Positions 20,001-26,699 of a DNA stretch of 64,000 bases are shown here, piece after piece. The DNA lies in assembly GCF_002000245.1 (NCBI RefSeq), contig NZ_MTCM01000001.1, forward strand, positions 1,736,001 to 1,800,000, given 5' to 3'. This DNA is from Sphingobacterium sp. CZ-UAM (GTDB lineage: Bacteria > Bacteroidota > Bacteroidia > Sphingobacteriales > Sphingobacteriaceae). A program made the translations under genes and the position numbers. The first letter of the stretch is position 1. The number at the start of each line of letters is the position of its first letter. The notes beneath the pieces are model-generated. The model did no database searches. It was given only the letters and a program-made list of their open reading frames with translations, and had not been told where the DNA came from.

Positions 20001-20599
20001 GCCTGTCCTTCGAGCATACGGGAAAGATCGGGTACCCCAGCGCGCTCGGCATCCTTTGCATTGATCTTGGATGTTGCTCCTGTAAACAACTTCCGATCCA
20101 CATTCTGGTATCCTGTAGAGACCACATCCACGACCTCCAGCTGATTCTCCTTCGTTTGAAGTACAATGGCCAGTTCGTTTTTTCCGTCCACAGCAACTTC
20201 CTGATCGACATAGCCCACACTACGGATTGTCAAGCGGGCATCACTGGCGGCATCGATCGTAAATCGGCCTTTTTCATCGGTCTGTACCACCTGCTTCTTG
20301 CCTTTTACGCTAACGGTAGCACCGGCAAGCCCTTTGCCATTGGCATCCCTGATGTATCCGCTGATGGGCTTCTGAAGTTCAGGAATCATTCCAATGGAAT
20401 CTGTGGCTGATCTAACCAGGGCGATACGCAGTTTTGACTCATGTGCCGTGGCTGTTCCTGGGCTCGCCTGCGCTGTTGGTACAGTCAGCCACAAGGCTGC
20501 AGACAAGGAAACCATCAGCTTCAGGGGAATCAGCAACTGACGCTGATGAGCGTCTTCCTTACCGAAAACCAACCCTTTCTGAAATAAAAATCTAGTCAT
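17072..20599 (-). CDS. SusC/RagA TonB-dependent transporter
   Basis: 1175 aa. A long basic N-terminus precedes the signal peptide (ending about PTAQA, residue 45). A CarboxypepD_reg-like domain (about 78-160, ISGYIRDANGKGLAGATV), the plug domain (about 170-300, with LNPDDIESITVLKDAAATALYG) and a 22-strand barrel follow, ending in VTLSVKLGF. There is no STN domain, so the protein itself is unlikely to signal to an anti-sigma factor. It moves an oligomer across the outer membrane with energy from TonB. It is first gene of a four-gene operon and is preceded by the ECF-like promoter at 20687-20713 and two tandem short transcription units. The start at 20599 was kept because the extension is common in this family; an internal Met at 20515 is the alternative. 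Confidence 0.93.
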   Translation of the reverse strand: MTRFLFQKGLVFGKEDAHQRQLLIPLKLMVSLSAALWLTVPTAQASPGTATAHESKLRIALVRSATDSIGMIPELQKPISGYIRDANGKGLAGATVSVKGKKQVVQTDEKGRFTIDAASDARLTIRSVGYVDQEVAVDGKNELAIVLQTKENQLEVVDVVSTGYQNVDRKLFTGATSKINAKDAERAGVPDLSRMLEGQAAGVSVQNVSGTFGAAPKIRVRGATSLTGDNKPLWVIDGVILDEAVNISNEALSTGDANTLLGSSVAGLNPDDIESITVLKDAAATALYGAAAMNGVVVVNTKKGRNTDGVVNFNYTGNFTSYIKPNYNQFDIMNSAEQMQLIIDMENKGYLNHSQVSREATGGVFSKMYNLMYEYNPKTDSYALRNDAPSRYQFLERYANANTNWFDLLFRQSIAQDHSLSMATGTAKSQTYASTSFMNDPGYTLGNKAKRFTANIRNNYKVNERLSTEFIFQSNIRDQRTPGTLNRMSDAVSGSYSRDFDINPYSYALNTSRLITAFDEKGNREFFTREHAPFNILNELDNNYIRLKIMDIKVQAGISYKILPSLTYSANGMYRYYNSERQHFITENANLAKSYRSNADQVINENNRFLYKDPDFPNHDKYVILPTGGFFNLANNNMVSYYMRHNLEYNQKWNDHSLNLFATYELQYADKQNHDFTGPGIEYNTGNLVMPTYRFYKKAIEGGDPLFDMTYLYDRKLAYAFRGAYNYKNRYSFNFTTRYDGSNRMGHSNVARWLPTWNVSGAWDISQENFFNKDNKLLSSARLRATYGLTANMGNASNSSALFYNAVTYRPVESEKESKINLSGVENSELTWEKMYELNIGADLSFLKNRIDLNVDYYRRKNFDLIGVVRTSGIGGEFEKMANYADMKGHGLDIQLGGYPFKDSEGVTWRTQFTLGFNKTKITKMDVTRNIWNLIAAEGGARLGGPHRGLYSLDFDQLNNKYGFPTFIGTDGTRGETYFWLQDDKTEFLKYEGPVDPTVAGGYYNRIDYKNFSLSFLLKFALGNKVRLQPTYSASYLDMYNVSKDMINRYLYHGDEFLTVIPSALDPMTAQKEVIDSKGETRAASYAYNAYNYSTERVAKGDYLRLSQISLGYSLPKEWVSKIKFRTAQFNLVANNLWLIYADKKLNGVDPEFYSNGGVALPVPKQVTLSVKLGF

Positions 20600-20686
20600 A
20601 CATGTTAAGTAATTGGGTTTGTGATTTATGCTAATTTGTTGTTTTTCAGCGATCGCAGCTTTACGCTTGTGATGGCAATATGATAC

Positions 20687-20713
20687 AAGACGGCCGAGTC
20701 CGCCATTTGTCCC
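20687..20713 (-). promoter_or_regulatory. ECF-like promoter of the susC operon 20599-12855
   Basis: Minus-strand GGGACAA, 14-base gap, CGTCTT, 88 bp before the susC start. It directly abuts the U-tract of the terminator of unit 2. Confidence 0.78.
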
Positions 20714-20761
20714 TAAAAAAATAAAATAAGAAAGCCGCGCGAACGGGGAATTCGCAGCGGC
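20714..20761 (-). terminator. Rho-independent terminator of sRNA unit 2
   Basis: Minus strand: GCCGC(T)GCGAA pairs with TTCGCGCGGC (one bulged base), loop TTCCCCG, then a T-rich tail (TTTCTTATTTTATTTTTTT). The loop equals that of unit 1. Confidence 0.78.
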
Positions 20762-20805
20762 CTCACACTAACCTATGAAAAACATTTATTATGAAAAGTT
20801 ATTTT
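20714..20805 (-). ncRNA. Short terminated transcript, candidate sRNA unit 2
   Basis: Begins after the promoter at 20812-20838 and ends at the hairpin/U-tract 20714-20761, about 80-90 nt. Before the hairpin it reads CATAGGTTAGTGTG, related to the CATATGTTTAGTTTAGTG of unit 3 and TTAGTTTAGTTTAG of unit 1. The plus strand contains a nine-codon frame starting with ATGAAAAAC, but there is no plus-strand promoter. Function unknown: a trans-acting sRNA, an attenuated leader, or a promoter decoy are all possible. Confidence 0.55.
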
Positions 20806-20811
20806 AATCTA

Positions 20812-20838
20812 AAGACGGTCAACTCTTCGATTTGTCCC
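20812..20838 (-). promoter_or_regulatory. ECF-like promoter before sRNA unit 2
   Basis: Minus-strand GGGACAA, 14-base gap, CGTCTT. It lies between the terminator of unit 3 and unit 2. Confidence 0.78.
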
Positions 20839-20886
20839 GAAAAAAATAAAAAAATAAAAAACCACCTGGCACAGGAGCCAGATGGT
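20839..20886 (-). terminator. Rho-independent terminator of sRNA unit 3
   Basis: Minus strand ACCATCTGGC-TCCTGT-GCCAGGTGGT (one mismatch) followed by TTTTTATTTTTTTATTTTTTT. Confidence 0.8.
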
Positions 20887-20925
20887 ATCACTAAACTAAA
20901 CATATGAGTCCCACCGCTGGGTTAT
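20839..20925 (-). ncRNA. Short terminated transcript, candidate sRNA unit 3
   Basis: Starts after the promoter at 20931-20957 and ends at the hairpin 20861-20886 plus T-rich tail. The predicted RNA is about 75-85 nt. It contains CATATGTTTAGTTTAGTG immediately 5' of the hairpin, the same arrangement as units 1 and 2. The hairpin loop (TCCTGT) differs from the TTCCCCG of the other two. No gene is encoded. Confidence 0.55.
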
Positions 20926-20930
20926 TTGAC

Positions 20931-20957
20931 AAGACGGTCAAGGAACCTCTTTGTCCC
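20931..20957 (-). promoter_or_regulatory. ECF-like promoter before sRNA unit 3
   Basis: Minus-strand GGGACAA, 14-base gap, CGTCTT. It begins about 20 bp after the end of the remnant gene at 20977-21228. Confidence 0.78.
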
Positions 20958-20976
20958 GAAAAAAGTGAAAAATAAT

Positions 20977-21228
20977 TTAATACCAGATCATAGTATCTTT
21001 TCTGATCGTAAAGGGGCGCTCAAGTTCTTTCCGAGCGTCGTTATCTTTGAGCAGGTAAATATTCCGGTAAGGGATTTTTGAAAAATGCAGTACCGTATCG
21101 GCTCCGCTGTATACCGGCGCCAAGGTGTCCCAACCACCGGTACTATTTAACGTCAGCAGGGAATAGGACCGCCGCCGTTTGAGCCAGGCCTCATTTCCAT
21201 AATTAATCTTGTGTAAGACGGGGAGCAA
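20977..21228 (-). pseudogene. C-terminal remnant, possibly of a transglutaminase-like protein
   Basis: An 83-residue open stretch without a credible ATG start (TTG at 21228; an in-frame stop lies shortly upstream). The pattern SYSLLTL..GGWDTLAP, then TVLHFSKIPYRNIYLLKD and ELERPFTIRKDTMIWY, resembles the tail of Bacteroidota transglutaminase-like proteins (...W.SLG...PxNAL.LLRN..GKEERIFTYENGKQVWW) as I remember them. The last about 43 codons recur at 30112-30240 with roughly 88 per cent identity by eye. In both places the remnant sits immediately upstream of an ECF-like promoter and a susC operon. Probably the end of a deleted gene; expression is unlikely. Confidence 0.5.
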
Positions 21229-21337
21229 GTAGATTACTACTCTCCTTTTTTATGTAATAATCTGATAAAATTAATGGATTTATGAGGCGGCTGTCAACTT
21301 GAGGCTTCACTTCTTCGATATAATTCTAGCTGTGTAA

Positions 21338-21370
21338 ACTAAGAGACTGCGTTTCTGACAGTCTCTTAGT
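21338..21370. terminator. Perfect 12-bp stem-loop after the N-glycan operon
   Basis: ACTAAGAGACTG and its exact reverse complement around a 9-base loop. It lies 18 bp past the end of the minus-strand operon 29867-21388. There is no long U-tract, so termination strength is uncertain. Confidence 0.6.
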
Positions 21371-21387
21371 TGTTAGGCAAAAGGATA

Positions 21388-22815
21388 CTATTCTATCGCA
21401 TTCAATTCGCTCATTCCGGTGTAACTACCATCGGACGATTTCGTAATGTTGAACTTAAAGTAACGGGCAGTCTGCGTTTCAGTGAACTTGATTGTTTTGA
21501 TATCGGGTTGTTCGGCTGAGGACGTTGCTGAGGTTTTGGTACCCACATACCAACCGATGATTTTCCATGTAAGCCCATTATCACTGCTAAGTACTTCTAT
21601 ATTCGTAAAGTCATCACTCTTGTATACATAATTGGGAATGATAGAAAACCCTTTTAGTGTTGTTGACTCTCCCATATCAAGTATTAGCCAAGCGGGCAAT
21701 TTACCATTTGAGTCCCAAGCTGTATAATTATTTCCATCGATAACATTGTTAGCTCCCATGTCATTATATTGTCCACTTACAGTGACTTTCCAGCCTGCAC
21801 GGTCTACAATATTTCCCATAAGGCCGCTGTTGGCCGGGTCGATTTGGTTGATCTTAATTTTGACATGGATATAAACAGTTTGACGGCTTGGATCAACAAA
21901 CGGGTTCTGCATATTGTTGTCCTCTACAGCTGAGATCGGAAGCAAATACTCTTTTGCTGGATCAAAAGCTTTGAGGTTCGTTAATCTTAAACTGATATCA
22001 GCAGAATTTTGTCCGGCTTGTATGGTAGCCGTGGCATTGACGAATTGATAGGATCCCAATGGAAAGGCCTGATAGCTAGTTCCGTTTTTTTTATTGTAGG
22101 CTTCAATCAGGGCGTTGTCATCCTTTACGGTTACTGTTGTAGGAGTCTTAATTTTGGTATTTAATGTACTCTGTATTTGGATCAGGTCAGTTCCTGTCGT
22201 TACGCCATTAATATTTTCGAGGGTAATGTCTGTTATATTGCTATTATTTATCGAAATGCTCGTGGCAACTGATATAATTGGCACAGTGACATACATAACT
22301 TGTCTTCTGGCACTTACAGGAATATTATTGTCGGCCGTCTGTAATACAACAGGTACAACATAGGTGTTATCACCGGGTTTTAAACCTATGGATTTAACAA
22401 ATTTGACGGTCAACGAGTCTGTTGAACTTGTTTCTCCCGCTTTTATGGTAACTTTATCATTGATCAGTTTGAAGGCTTCAGCGGGCAATGCTGGTGAGGG
22501 CATGGACAAATTGAGCATTTTGTCATATTCTTTTATCCATGTCGTATCAATGGAAGCTGTAACCTGGATATCCCGGCTATAGCTCCTTGTCAACATGACC
22601 GGAAATGCCACCGCTTTAGGTTCCGAAAGTATTGTATTGCGGAATACCGTAATGGACCGCCCTAACTGTATATTATAGGCTACGGATCCCGGTGAGTTAT
22701 ATACGGTCAGTTCCTCTAGTTCATTTGTTTTTTCTTTCTTGCAGGCTGTTAGGAAAAATAGGCCAGTACTATATAAAAGTATCGGCATATATAATGCTTT
22801 AAAATGTAGTTTCAT
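21388..22815 (-). CDS. DUF1735 x2 plus F5/8 C (discoidin) surface lipoprotein
   Basis: 475 aa. Signal peptide with FFLTACKKEK (Cys about 25). Two DUF1735-like beta domains follow: residues about 35-180 with VAFPVMLTRSYSRDIQVTAS, and about 185-320 with ATIQAGQNSADISLRL. A C-terminal F5/8 type C (discoidin) carbohydrate-binding domain covers about 335-475 (VIDGNNYTAWDS, LPAWLILDMGE, GFSIIPNY). It is the last gene of the operon, 21 bp after the GH18 gene. In Bacteroides thetaiotaomicron a protein with this make-up lies in the BT3983-BT3987 N-glycan locus, so a surface glycan-binding protein is likely. Confidence 0.8.
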   Translation of the reverse strand: MKLHFKALYMPILLYSTGLFFLTACKKEKTNELEELTVYNSPGSVAYNIQLGRSITVFRNTILSEPKAVAFPVMLTRSYSRDIQVTASIDTTWIKEYDKMLNLSMPSPALPAEAFKLINDKVTIKAGETSSTDSLTVKFVKSIGLKPGDNTYVVPVVLQTADNNIPVSARRQVMYVTVPIISVATSISINNSNITDITLENINGVTTGTDLIQIQSTLNTKIKTPTTVTVKDDNALIEAYNKKNGTSYQAFPLGSYQFVNATATIQAGQNSADISLRLTNLKAFDPAKEYLLPISAVEDNNMQNPFVDPSRQTVYIHVKIKINQIDPANSGLMGNIVDRAGWKVTVSGQYNDMGANNVIDGNNYTAWDSNGKLPAWLILDMGESTTLKGFSIIPNYVYKSDDFTNIEVLSSDNGLTWKIIGWYVGTKTSATSSAEQPDIKTIKFTETQTARYFKFNITKSSDGSYTGMSELNAIE

Positions 22816-22836
22816 AATTTACATCAGTTGAGAATA

Positions 22837-23841
22837 TCAATTTTTAGGTGCAGGGTTCTGGATCTGGATGCCTTTCCGCAAGGTTGGAAAAGTCTGTCCT
22901 GTGCCATCTGGTGGTGCATCCGTTTCAATAATGTAAGCGCCGAAGCCCCCTTTTCTTCCTTCTTTTGGATTCCAGTATGCCATGCCGAGTACACTCCCGA
23001 CGTCTTGGCTATCACGCATAAAACTCCGTCCAGTTCGTCCGAGTTCCTGCATATTTTCTAAAACGATAAATTTTTTGGAGGGCATCGTACCTACGGCAAA
23101 TGTGTCGAAGCGATACTGTAATGCTGCATTCGTGTTTTGTTTATAAGATTGTTGCGCAAAATAATTAATATAGGGTGCTATGCCGAGATCAGTCTGGCCA
23201 TCAATCATTAAGATCTTATCTGTATTGGACTTTGGACCAAGATATTTGGATAATCCTGCAAATAAGCGCTGGGTATGAGCATCATCCGTGGTTTCTCCTG
23301 ATTGCCCTTCATCCCCGAAAATACTGTTATCACCATAACCAGGCTCATAATCGAGATCAAAACCATCAATTTGATATTTTTCTATGGTGTCTTTCATAGA
23401 AATAACGAGGCTATCAATGGCCAACATGAGGTCTTTTTTGGCTAATTCGGGGAAATTTTTGCGCAAAAGTTTTTCTGTACCAGAGCCAAACATACACCAC
23501 ACGAATTTTGTTCCCTTTTTTTTCCGAACCATCTGCATTTCTTCCCAGGCGGATCCTTTGGGTATCCCACCCCATAGGCTCACCAGATCCATGCTGTCGG
23601 GTAGGCCTTCAAAACGATAGGCCATATCCGGGCCTAGTGTATTGGCACCACTGCGGCCCCAATAGCCAAAACAGATTGCATGGTCACTTTTTTTATAGGT
23701 GCGGAGCGCTTCGTAGTAGGCCTCACTGCCAACAAAGGGTTGTAGTTCTTTGAATGTTAATGGTTCGGTCTGTTTGGAACAGCTTGTGAGAGCTAGTAAA
23801 ATAAATAGTGCACTTATTGTATATATGATTTTATGTATCAT
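22837..23841 (-). CDS. GH18 endo-beta-N-acetylglucosaminidase-like lipoprotein
   Basis: 334 aa, lipobox LALTSC (Cys21). Residues 159-166 read DGFDLDYE, the DxxDxDxE active site of family GH18 with Glu166 as acid/base; a Tyr-rich strand (FGYWGRSG, about 58-65) and GMAYWNP near residue 295 complete the barrel landmarks. The compact TIM barrel without chitin-binding modules, and its place between DUF1735 proteins and a susCD pair, match endo-beta-N-acetylglucosaminidases such as BT3987, which cut the chitobiose core of high-mannose N-glycans and leave one GlcNAc on the protein. A chitinase is the less likely alternative. The gene is in an operon, 47 bp after the DUF1735-LamG gene. Confidence 0.85.
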   Translation of the reverse strand: MIHKIIYTISALFILLALTSCSKQTEPLTFKELQPFVGSEAYYEALRTYKKSDHAICFGYWGRSGANTLGPDMAYRFEGLPDSMDLVSLWGGIPKGSAWEEMQMVRKKKGTKFVWCMFGSGTEKLLRKNFPELAKKDLMLAIDSLVISMKDTIEKYQIDGFDLDYEPGYGDNSIFGDEGQSGETTDDAHTQRLFAGLSKYLGPKSNTDKILMIDGQTDLGIAPYINYFAQQSYKQNTNAALQYRFDTFAVGTMPSKKFIVLENMQELGRTGRSFMRDSQDVGSVLGMAYWNPKEGRKGGFGAYIIETDAPPDGTGQTFPTLRKGIQIQNPAPKN

Positions 23842-23888
23842 GATCTTATCATTTTAAAATTTTGGATTACGTTAATGTCCCCCGCCCC

Positions 23889-25037
23889 TTATTCCCCCGG
23901 GCATTTTCCTTCTACTGGTAAAATATTAAATGGACTTATTATTTTTAGATCATTACCATGCCCACTGATATCCTTCACGATAAGTTTAGGGTCTGTTGTA
24001 TTCAAAGGCCAGTAGGCTATCAGGTCAGGATCGGTTGGGTCTGCGGCACACATAAAGCTCCGGATTTGCGAGGTACTACGTGCGGTTCGCCAGATCCGAT
24101 ATTCAGCCAGTGTTAACTTGGCTGTGCCAGAAGTATGTCCAAAATCGGCTCCGCCGACTGCTGCTGTATAAGCACTGGTTAACAACGGCTTGCCGTCGAT
24201 ATAGTAGGTTAGTGTGCCCGATTTGTGTACCAATGCAAAATGGTACCATCTATTAATGCTCAATAGGGGTATCAGTGCATCGACTGGACCACTGGTAGGT
24301 TGCAGACTGCCGGAGGAGTTAAAGTGGAAGTAGGCTCCCTGATAGGCAAATAAGACGTTCTGCCACATATAGCCAGCTTCATTGCCATCAAACACACCGG
24401 CGCACATGAAGCGGCCTTCAACCGTAAAGTTTTCGTAAAAAGCGTTTGTCTCTGGATTCGTAAATGTTTTTGGATCGACCTCAAATCCCTCTACATAGTT
24501 TTTATTGGATAGTGTAAATTGTGCCGATTGTTGTTTAATGATGGATTCCAGTGTCAATAATGCAAAATCCTGACCGGGAATAGGTTTTATACCATTACCG
24601 ACCTGCTTGATGCGAACCGGAATGGCATATAATCTGCCCGGACGGTGTGATTTCCATTTGTTGATGTCAATTTTAACTTCGATAGTGTTGGATAGGGCTG
24701 TACCTGAGCTGATATTCATATTTCCAGCTGAAAATTTAAAAGCCGAATCTGACAGCAGACTATAACTGGTATGATTAGTGGAATTATACCGTTCGAGGTA
24801 GGACGCATCCAGTGCTTCGATATTCACCTGTTCATTAGCACCCACTGCAAGCGCGGCTGAAGCGCTAATGTTGATGGAGCCCTTTCCTTCCTCTACATGC
24901 ACGGGCACAATCTGAGAGGAAACAGCCTGAGTGATATATACTTGATTAATGAAGTCGGTGTCTCTGTTGCAGCCCATTACAGATAGTGCCAAGGCGATAA
25001 TTAAAAGGACCCTTCGATTATTATATTGTTTCATCAT
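23889..25037 (-). CDS. DUF1735 plus LamG-like surface lipoprotein
   Basis: 382 aa, lipobox LSVMGC (Cys about 23). A DUF1735-like domain (about 40-160) is followed by a concanavalin A/LamG-like domain (about 185-375) recognisable from FTVEGRFMCAG, WYHFALVHKSGTLTYYIDGKPL and IAYWPLN. Such proteins lie in the BT3983-BT3987 type locus and bind glycans at the surface. It starts 23 bp after the susD stop. Role inferred: substrate capture for the adjacent GH18 enzyme. Confidence 0.82.
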   Translation of the reverse strand: MMKQYNNRRVLLIIALALSVMGCNRDTDFINQVYITQAVSSQIVPVHVEEGKGSINISASAALAVGANEQVNIEALDASYLERYNSTNHTSYSLLSDSAFKFSAGNMNISSGTALSNTIEVKIDINKWKSHRPGRLYAIPVRIKQVGNGIKPIPGQDFALLTLESIIKQQSAQFTLSNKNYVEGFEVDPKTFTNPETNAFYENFTVEGRFMCAGVFDGNEAGYMWQNVLFAYQGAYFHFNSSGSLQPTSGPVDALIPLLSINRWYHFALVHKSGTLTYYIDGKPLLTSAYTAAVGGADFGHTSGTAKLTLAEYRIWRTARSTSQIRSFMCAADPTDPDLIAYWPLNTTDPKLIVKDISGHGNDLKIISPFNILPVEGKCPGE

Positions 25038-25060
25038 TTCTTTAAGCTTATGTATTTCTA

Positions 25061-26677
25061 TTATTTTTTATCCCACCATAACTTGGTACCGCCGAGGTCA
25101 GTCCCGCCGAGGAGTTGTACCCCTTTGGTCACATTGACCGCGTTTTGGATATATTCACTAGCTGGATAGGGGAGCCGTTTGATCGGGTAGGCTTCGGATA
25201 ATCGACCATCATTTCCTTGGTTCCGTTTTATGCCAAATAATTTAGGATAGCCGGTACGTCTGTATTCACTCCAGGCTTCCTGTCCATTTGGATAGACCGC
25301 GATCCATTTTTGTGTAAGGATACGTTCCAGCTTTTTCTCAAAATTGTCAGCATCATTCCATTTGATTGTCATTGTGCTAAGCAGGCCACTGGTAGCGGCA
25401 ACATTATTGTCACTGTTAATGGGATCACTGTATTCCGTCGGTGTGTTGGACGAATTGGCGAGATAGGCGGTAGCTCCACTCGCTCCCCATTGTTCAAAAG
25501 ATTTGGTTACACCAGATTCATAGAGTTGTTGTGCAGCCCCCCCCATGTTCCAACCGCGCAGTGCACCCTCAGCTCGCAAAAAATAGACTTCTGAAGCCGA
25601 AAGCCAGGTTAATTGAAAATCAGTTTTTAGTTTGGAAAACGGAATGTATTTCGATCCATCTGCGATGATATTGCCATTTCGTATTCCCCGGTAGGTACTC
25701 ACAGTATCGCCGGCAATTGTTGCTGCTTCAAACCAAAGTGCTAAGCGCGGATCCTTGTAACCTTTGAGAAAAGATTCCATATTGGCACTCATGCGGGTTT
25801 CGTCGTAGGCGTTGCTCAGGATGTCAAGCGGATTTCTGTATTTAATGTTCCCGCTTCCGCCGATTACTGCATTGGCACTGTTTTCGGTGATAATGCCAAA
25901 TTCGTTATTGACAGCTTCTTCCGCGTATTGTTTTGCTTTATCCGGATCGACATAGGCTATCCGCATGGCTAATCTGAGTTTGAGAGAGTTAGCAAATTTG
26001 ATCCAGAGCCTGTAATCACCACCATAAACAGCATCAAAGTTGGCCATGGGTTTTGCGCCCAATGCGGCATACTGTTTCAATGTGGTCACTGCCGTGTCCA
26101 GATCTTTAAAAAAGGAATAATAGATGACATCCATGGGATCGTAGGGTGAACCGAAGGTCCCGAGGGTAGTGCCTGTCTTAAAATATGGAATAGGACCGTA
26201 CATGTCCACAATCCGGTGGGCGGCCTCCACTTTGATAATCTTGGCCAATGCCTTTACATCGGGATTATTAACCGCATACTTATTGATGGTATCGCTGTTG
26301 CGGACAATATCCGTATAAAAAGAATTGAACGCAACACCATTCCAGGATACAGCAGTAAAGTTATAAGTGGTTTGATCACCTGCGGCATTCCAGTTGTGGG
26401 TCATGCCATGATAGCCACCATAAATATCACCACAGAGATTGTTTATCCGCTGATAAGCATTGGCAGCATTTGTTCCCGTTCCACCCACAGCCAGAACGCT
26501 TTCCTGCATTTTTTTAAAGAATCCGCCCAGATAAACATTGTCCCTGTTGATAAATTCAATCGGCAGGGCATTGGGATTGGTATTGTAATCCTTAAAATTT
26601 TTTGTACAGGAAAAAAGGCATAGGGGCAGGAGCAGTAGAACAAACCAGCGCCGATCGATGTATTTTTTTTGATTCAT
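25061..26677 (-). CDS. SusD/RagB-like nutrient-binding lipoprotein (SusD-like_2 type)
   Basis: 538 aa, lipobox CLFSCTKNF (Cys about 24), then KDYNTNPNALP, the SusD-like_2 opening. Helical repeats follow; the late motif EAWSEYRRTGYPKLFGI and the final YPASEY segment are typical of the group. It follows susC by 22 bp and is the surface lid for that pore. In the N-glycan locus it would bind the oligosaccharide released by the GH18 enzyme. Confidence 0.9.
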   Translation of the reverse strand: MNQKKYIDRRWFVLLLLPLCLFSCTKNFKDYNTNPNALPIEFINRDNVYLGGFFKKMQESVLAVGGTGTNAANAYQRINNLCGDIYGGYHGMTHNWNAAGDQTTYNFTAVSWNGVAFNSFYTDIVRNSDTINKYAVNNPDVKALAKIIKVEAAHRIVDMYGPIPYFKTGTTLGTFGSPYDPMDVIYYSFFKDLDTAVTTLKQYAALGAKPMANFDAVYGGDYRLWIKFANSLKLRLAMRIAYVDPDKAKQYAEEAVNNEFGIITENSANAVIGGSGNIKYRNPLDILSNAYDETRMSANMESFLKGYKDPRLALWFEAATIAGDTVSTYRGIRNGNIIADGSKYIPFSKLKTDFQLTWLSASEVYFLRAEGALRGWNMGGAAQQLYESGVTKSFEQWGASGATAYLANSSNTPTEYSDPINSDNNVAATSGLLSTMTIKWNDADNFEKKLERILTQKWIAVYPNGQEAWSEYRRTGYPKLFGIKRNQGNDGRLSEAYPIKRLPYPASEYIQNAVNVTKGVQLLGGTDLGGTKLWWDKK

Positions 26678-26699
26678 ATTCTAGAGTTTTTGTCGATTT

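Noticed and set aside
17072..20599. STN (signalling) domain in the long N-terminus of SusC
   Set aside because: The extension is a basic leader plus signal peptide leading straight into the CarboxypepD_reg-like domain; no STN pattern.
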